NCBI RefSeq assembly: GCF_003265705.1
Contig: NW_020313285.1
Coordinates: 18,128,471 to 18,192,470 of the forward strand
Direction: 5' to 3'
Length of the DNA stretch: 64,000 nucleotides
Origin: Callorhinus ursinus
Lineage: Eukaryota > Chordata > Mammalia > Carnivora > Otariidae
The translations under genes were made by a program, and so were the position numbers. The notes beneath the pieces are model-generated. The model saw nothing but the letters and a program-made list of their open reading frames with translations, had not been told where the DNA came from and searched no databases. How positions within the stretch are numbered: position 1 is the stretch's first letter; every line of letters starts with the position of its first letter. Positions 63,198 to 64,000 of this stretch are shown here, in pieces.

Positions 63198-63301
63198 GGC
63201 GAGCCTGGCTGGCCCAGTCGGTAGAGCATGGGACTGTGGATCTTGGGGTCATGAGTTCAAACCCCATTGATGGGCATAGAGCTCACTTAAAAAAAAAAAA
63301 G
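63198..63301 (+). mobile_element. Old tRNA-type SINE
   Basis: 'ggctggcccagtcggtagag' and 'gggtcatgagttcaaacccc' are tRNA A- and B-box-like; the tail is poly(A). It is a SINE head, not a tRNA gene. Confidence 0.78.
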
Positions 63302-63800
63302 AGTATATATTAAATCACATCTATGTGCCAGGTACTGTGCCAGAGCTTGGAGGCATTGTAGTAAATGCTAGATATGGTCTCTACCCTAAAGGAGTTACAA
63401 TGCATGGAGTTCACAAGAATAAAAAGGAAACAAACACATGAATGATACATTTCAAATAGTGAAGATTGCAGTGGAGGACACAAAATGGGGTTAATTAGGT
63501 GAGGGTCCTCATTTACTTAGGATGGTCAGGAAAGTCCAGAGCAGAGGCCTGAAAGAACTCAGAACCATGTAAATATGTGGGACAAGAATGGTCCGAGCAA
63601 AGCAAACAGCAAGTGCAAAAGCCCTGAGGTAGGAACGAGTCTGACATGCTTGAGAAGCAGCAAAAAGTTGGGTATGGCTAGAGTGAAGCCATGGAGGGTG
63701 GAGTGCTAAGAAAGGAGGTTTGAAGGCAGGGGCAGAACCTACAGGTTTTTGCCTGCCATGGTCAGGAGTAGAGACTTTACTTCTTGTCCAAATGCCAATG
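63302..63800 (+). repeat. L2 3' region
   Basis: 'ctatgtgccaggtactgtgc', 'gcaaaagccctgaggtagga' and 'ggtatggctagagtgaagcc' are in L2 order, plus strand. The frame on the opposite strand (63509-63820) is a by-product. Confidence 0.78.
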
Positions 63801-64000
63801 ACTCCTCCCCTCCATCCCAAACACCGCTCACAATGTGACTATGCGTGGGGCAGCACAGGGCAGACGCTCAGGAGTTCAGAATAACTACGGTGTAGTTCTG
63901 AAAACATGAAAGGACTTTTGAAAAGATATCTCGATTCTCCCAAGCCTTTTCTTGGTTCGCACTGCTTTAAACCTTCATTTGTAGAATGTTCTGGAATATT

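Noticed and set aside
63198..63290. Possible tRNA gene
   Set aside because: A- and B-box-like motifs are present, but there is no proper cloverleaf or anticodon arm and it ends in a SINE poly(A) tail. The same holds for all other tRNA-like heads here.
1..64000. CRISPR array, operon, phage or other prokaryotic system
   Set aside because: Spliced mammalian genes, SINEs and LINEs account for the window; no regularly spaced repeats or prokaryotic gene layout exist.

Overview
This is a window of mammalian nuclear DNA from a carnivoran. Two things show it. Three spliced coding blocks and then eight spliced coding blocks, all on the minus strand, rebuild two complete, highly conserved mammalian proteins: C5orf15 (keratinocyte-associated transmembrane protein 2, 265 codons) and VDAC1 (mitochondrial outer-membrane channel, 283 codons). 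The DNA between them is full of tRNA-Lys-derived Can-SINEs, which begin 'ggcgcctgggtggctcagt' and occur only in Carnivora. The tails seen here ('cccactccccctgcttgtg' and 'gaccctcttccctctcgtg' types) look more like pinniped or bear copies than dog or mustelid copies. I infer an arctoid carnivoran, probably a pinniped; the species call is only moderately sure.

Layout. 1-702: the 5' end of a minus-strand LINE-1 that runs off the window. 703-6060: old L1, MIR and SINE debris downstream of C5orf15. 6070-16915: C5orf15, minus strand, three coding exons, with a small CpG-rich promoter and a CRE palindrome just upstream. 17060-21190: about 4 kb of intergenic repeats (nested SINE/L1, MLT1 LTR). 21190-48110: VDAC1, minus strand, eight coding exons plus an inferred non-coding exon 1 inside a large CpG island (about 47330-49110). 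49110-64000: intergenic DNA upstream of VDAC1, with SINEs, L2, MLT1 LTRs, hAT and Tigger-like fossils and one 100-N assembly gap. Gene order and orientation match what I know of human 5q31 (C5orf15 then VDAC1, same strand).

Every coding exon has canonical GT/AG borders, splice phases agree at every junction, and the summed coding lengths (798 and 852 nt including stop) equal the usual lengths, so both genes look intact. They are not known to work together: VDAC1 carries metabolites and ions across the mitochondrial outer membrane, while C5orf15 is a poorly understood single-pass membrane protein.

I see no novel gene system. The most interesting structure is a SINE-unique-SINE block of VDAC1 intron 7 that recurs about 38 kb away (61936-62495). 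Its target-site duplications show which copy is the original. Other observations are nested transposon stratigraphy, a G-quadruplex motif opposite the exon 9 pyrimidine tract, a NAGNAG acceptor, and SINE orientation and density patterns. All coordinates of old repeats are by eye and approximate, because no repeat library could be searched.
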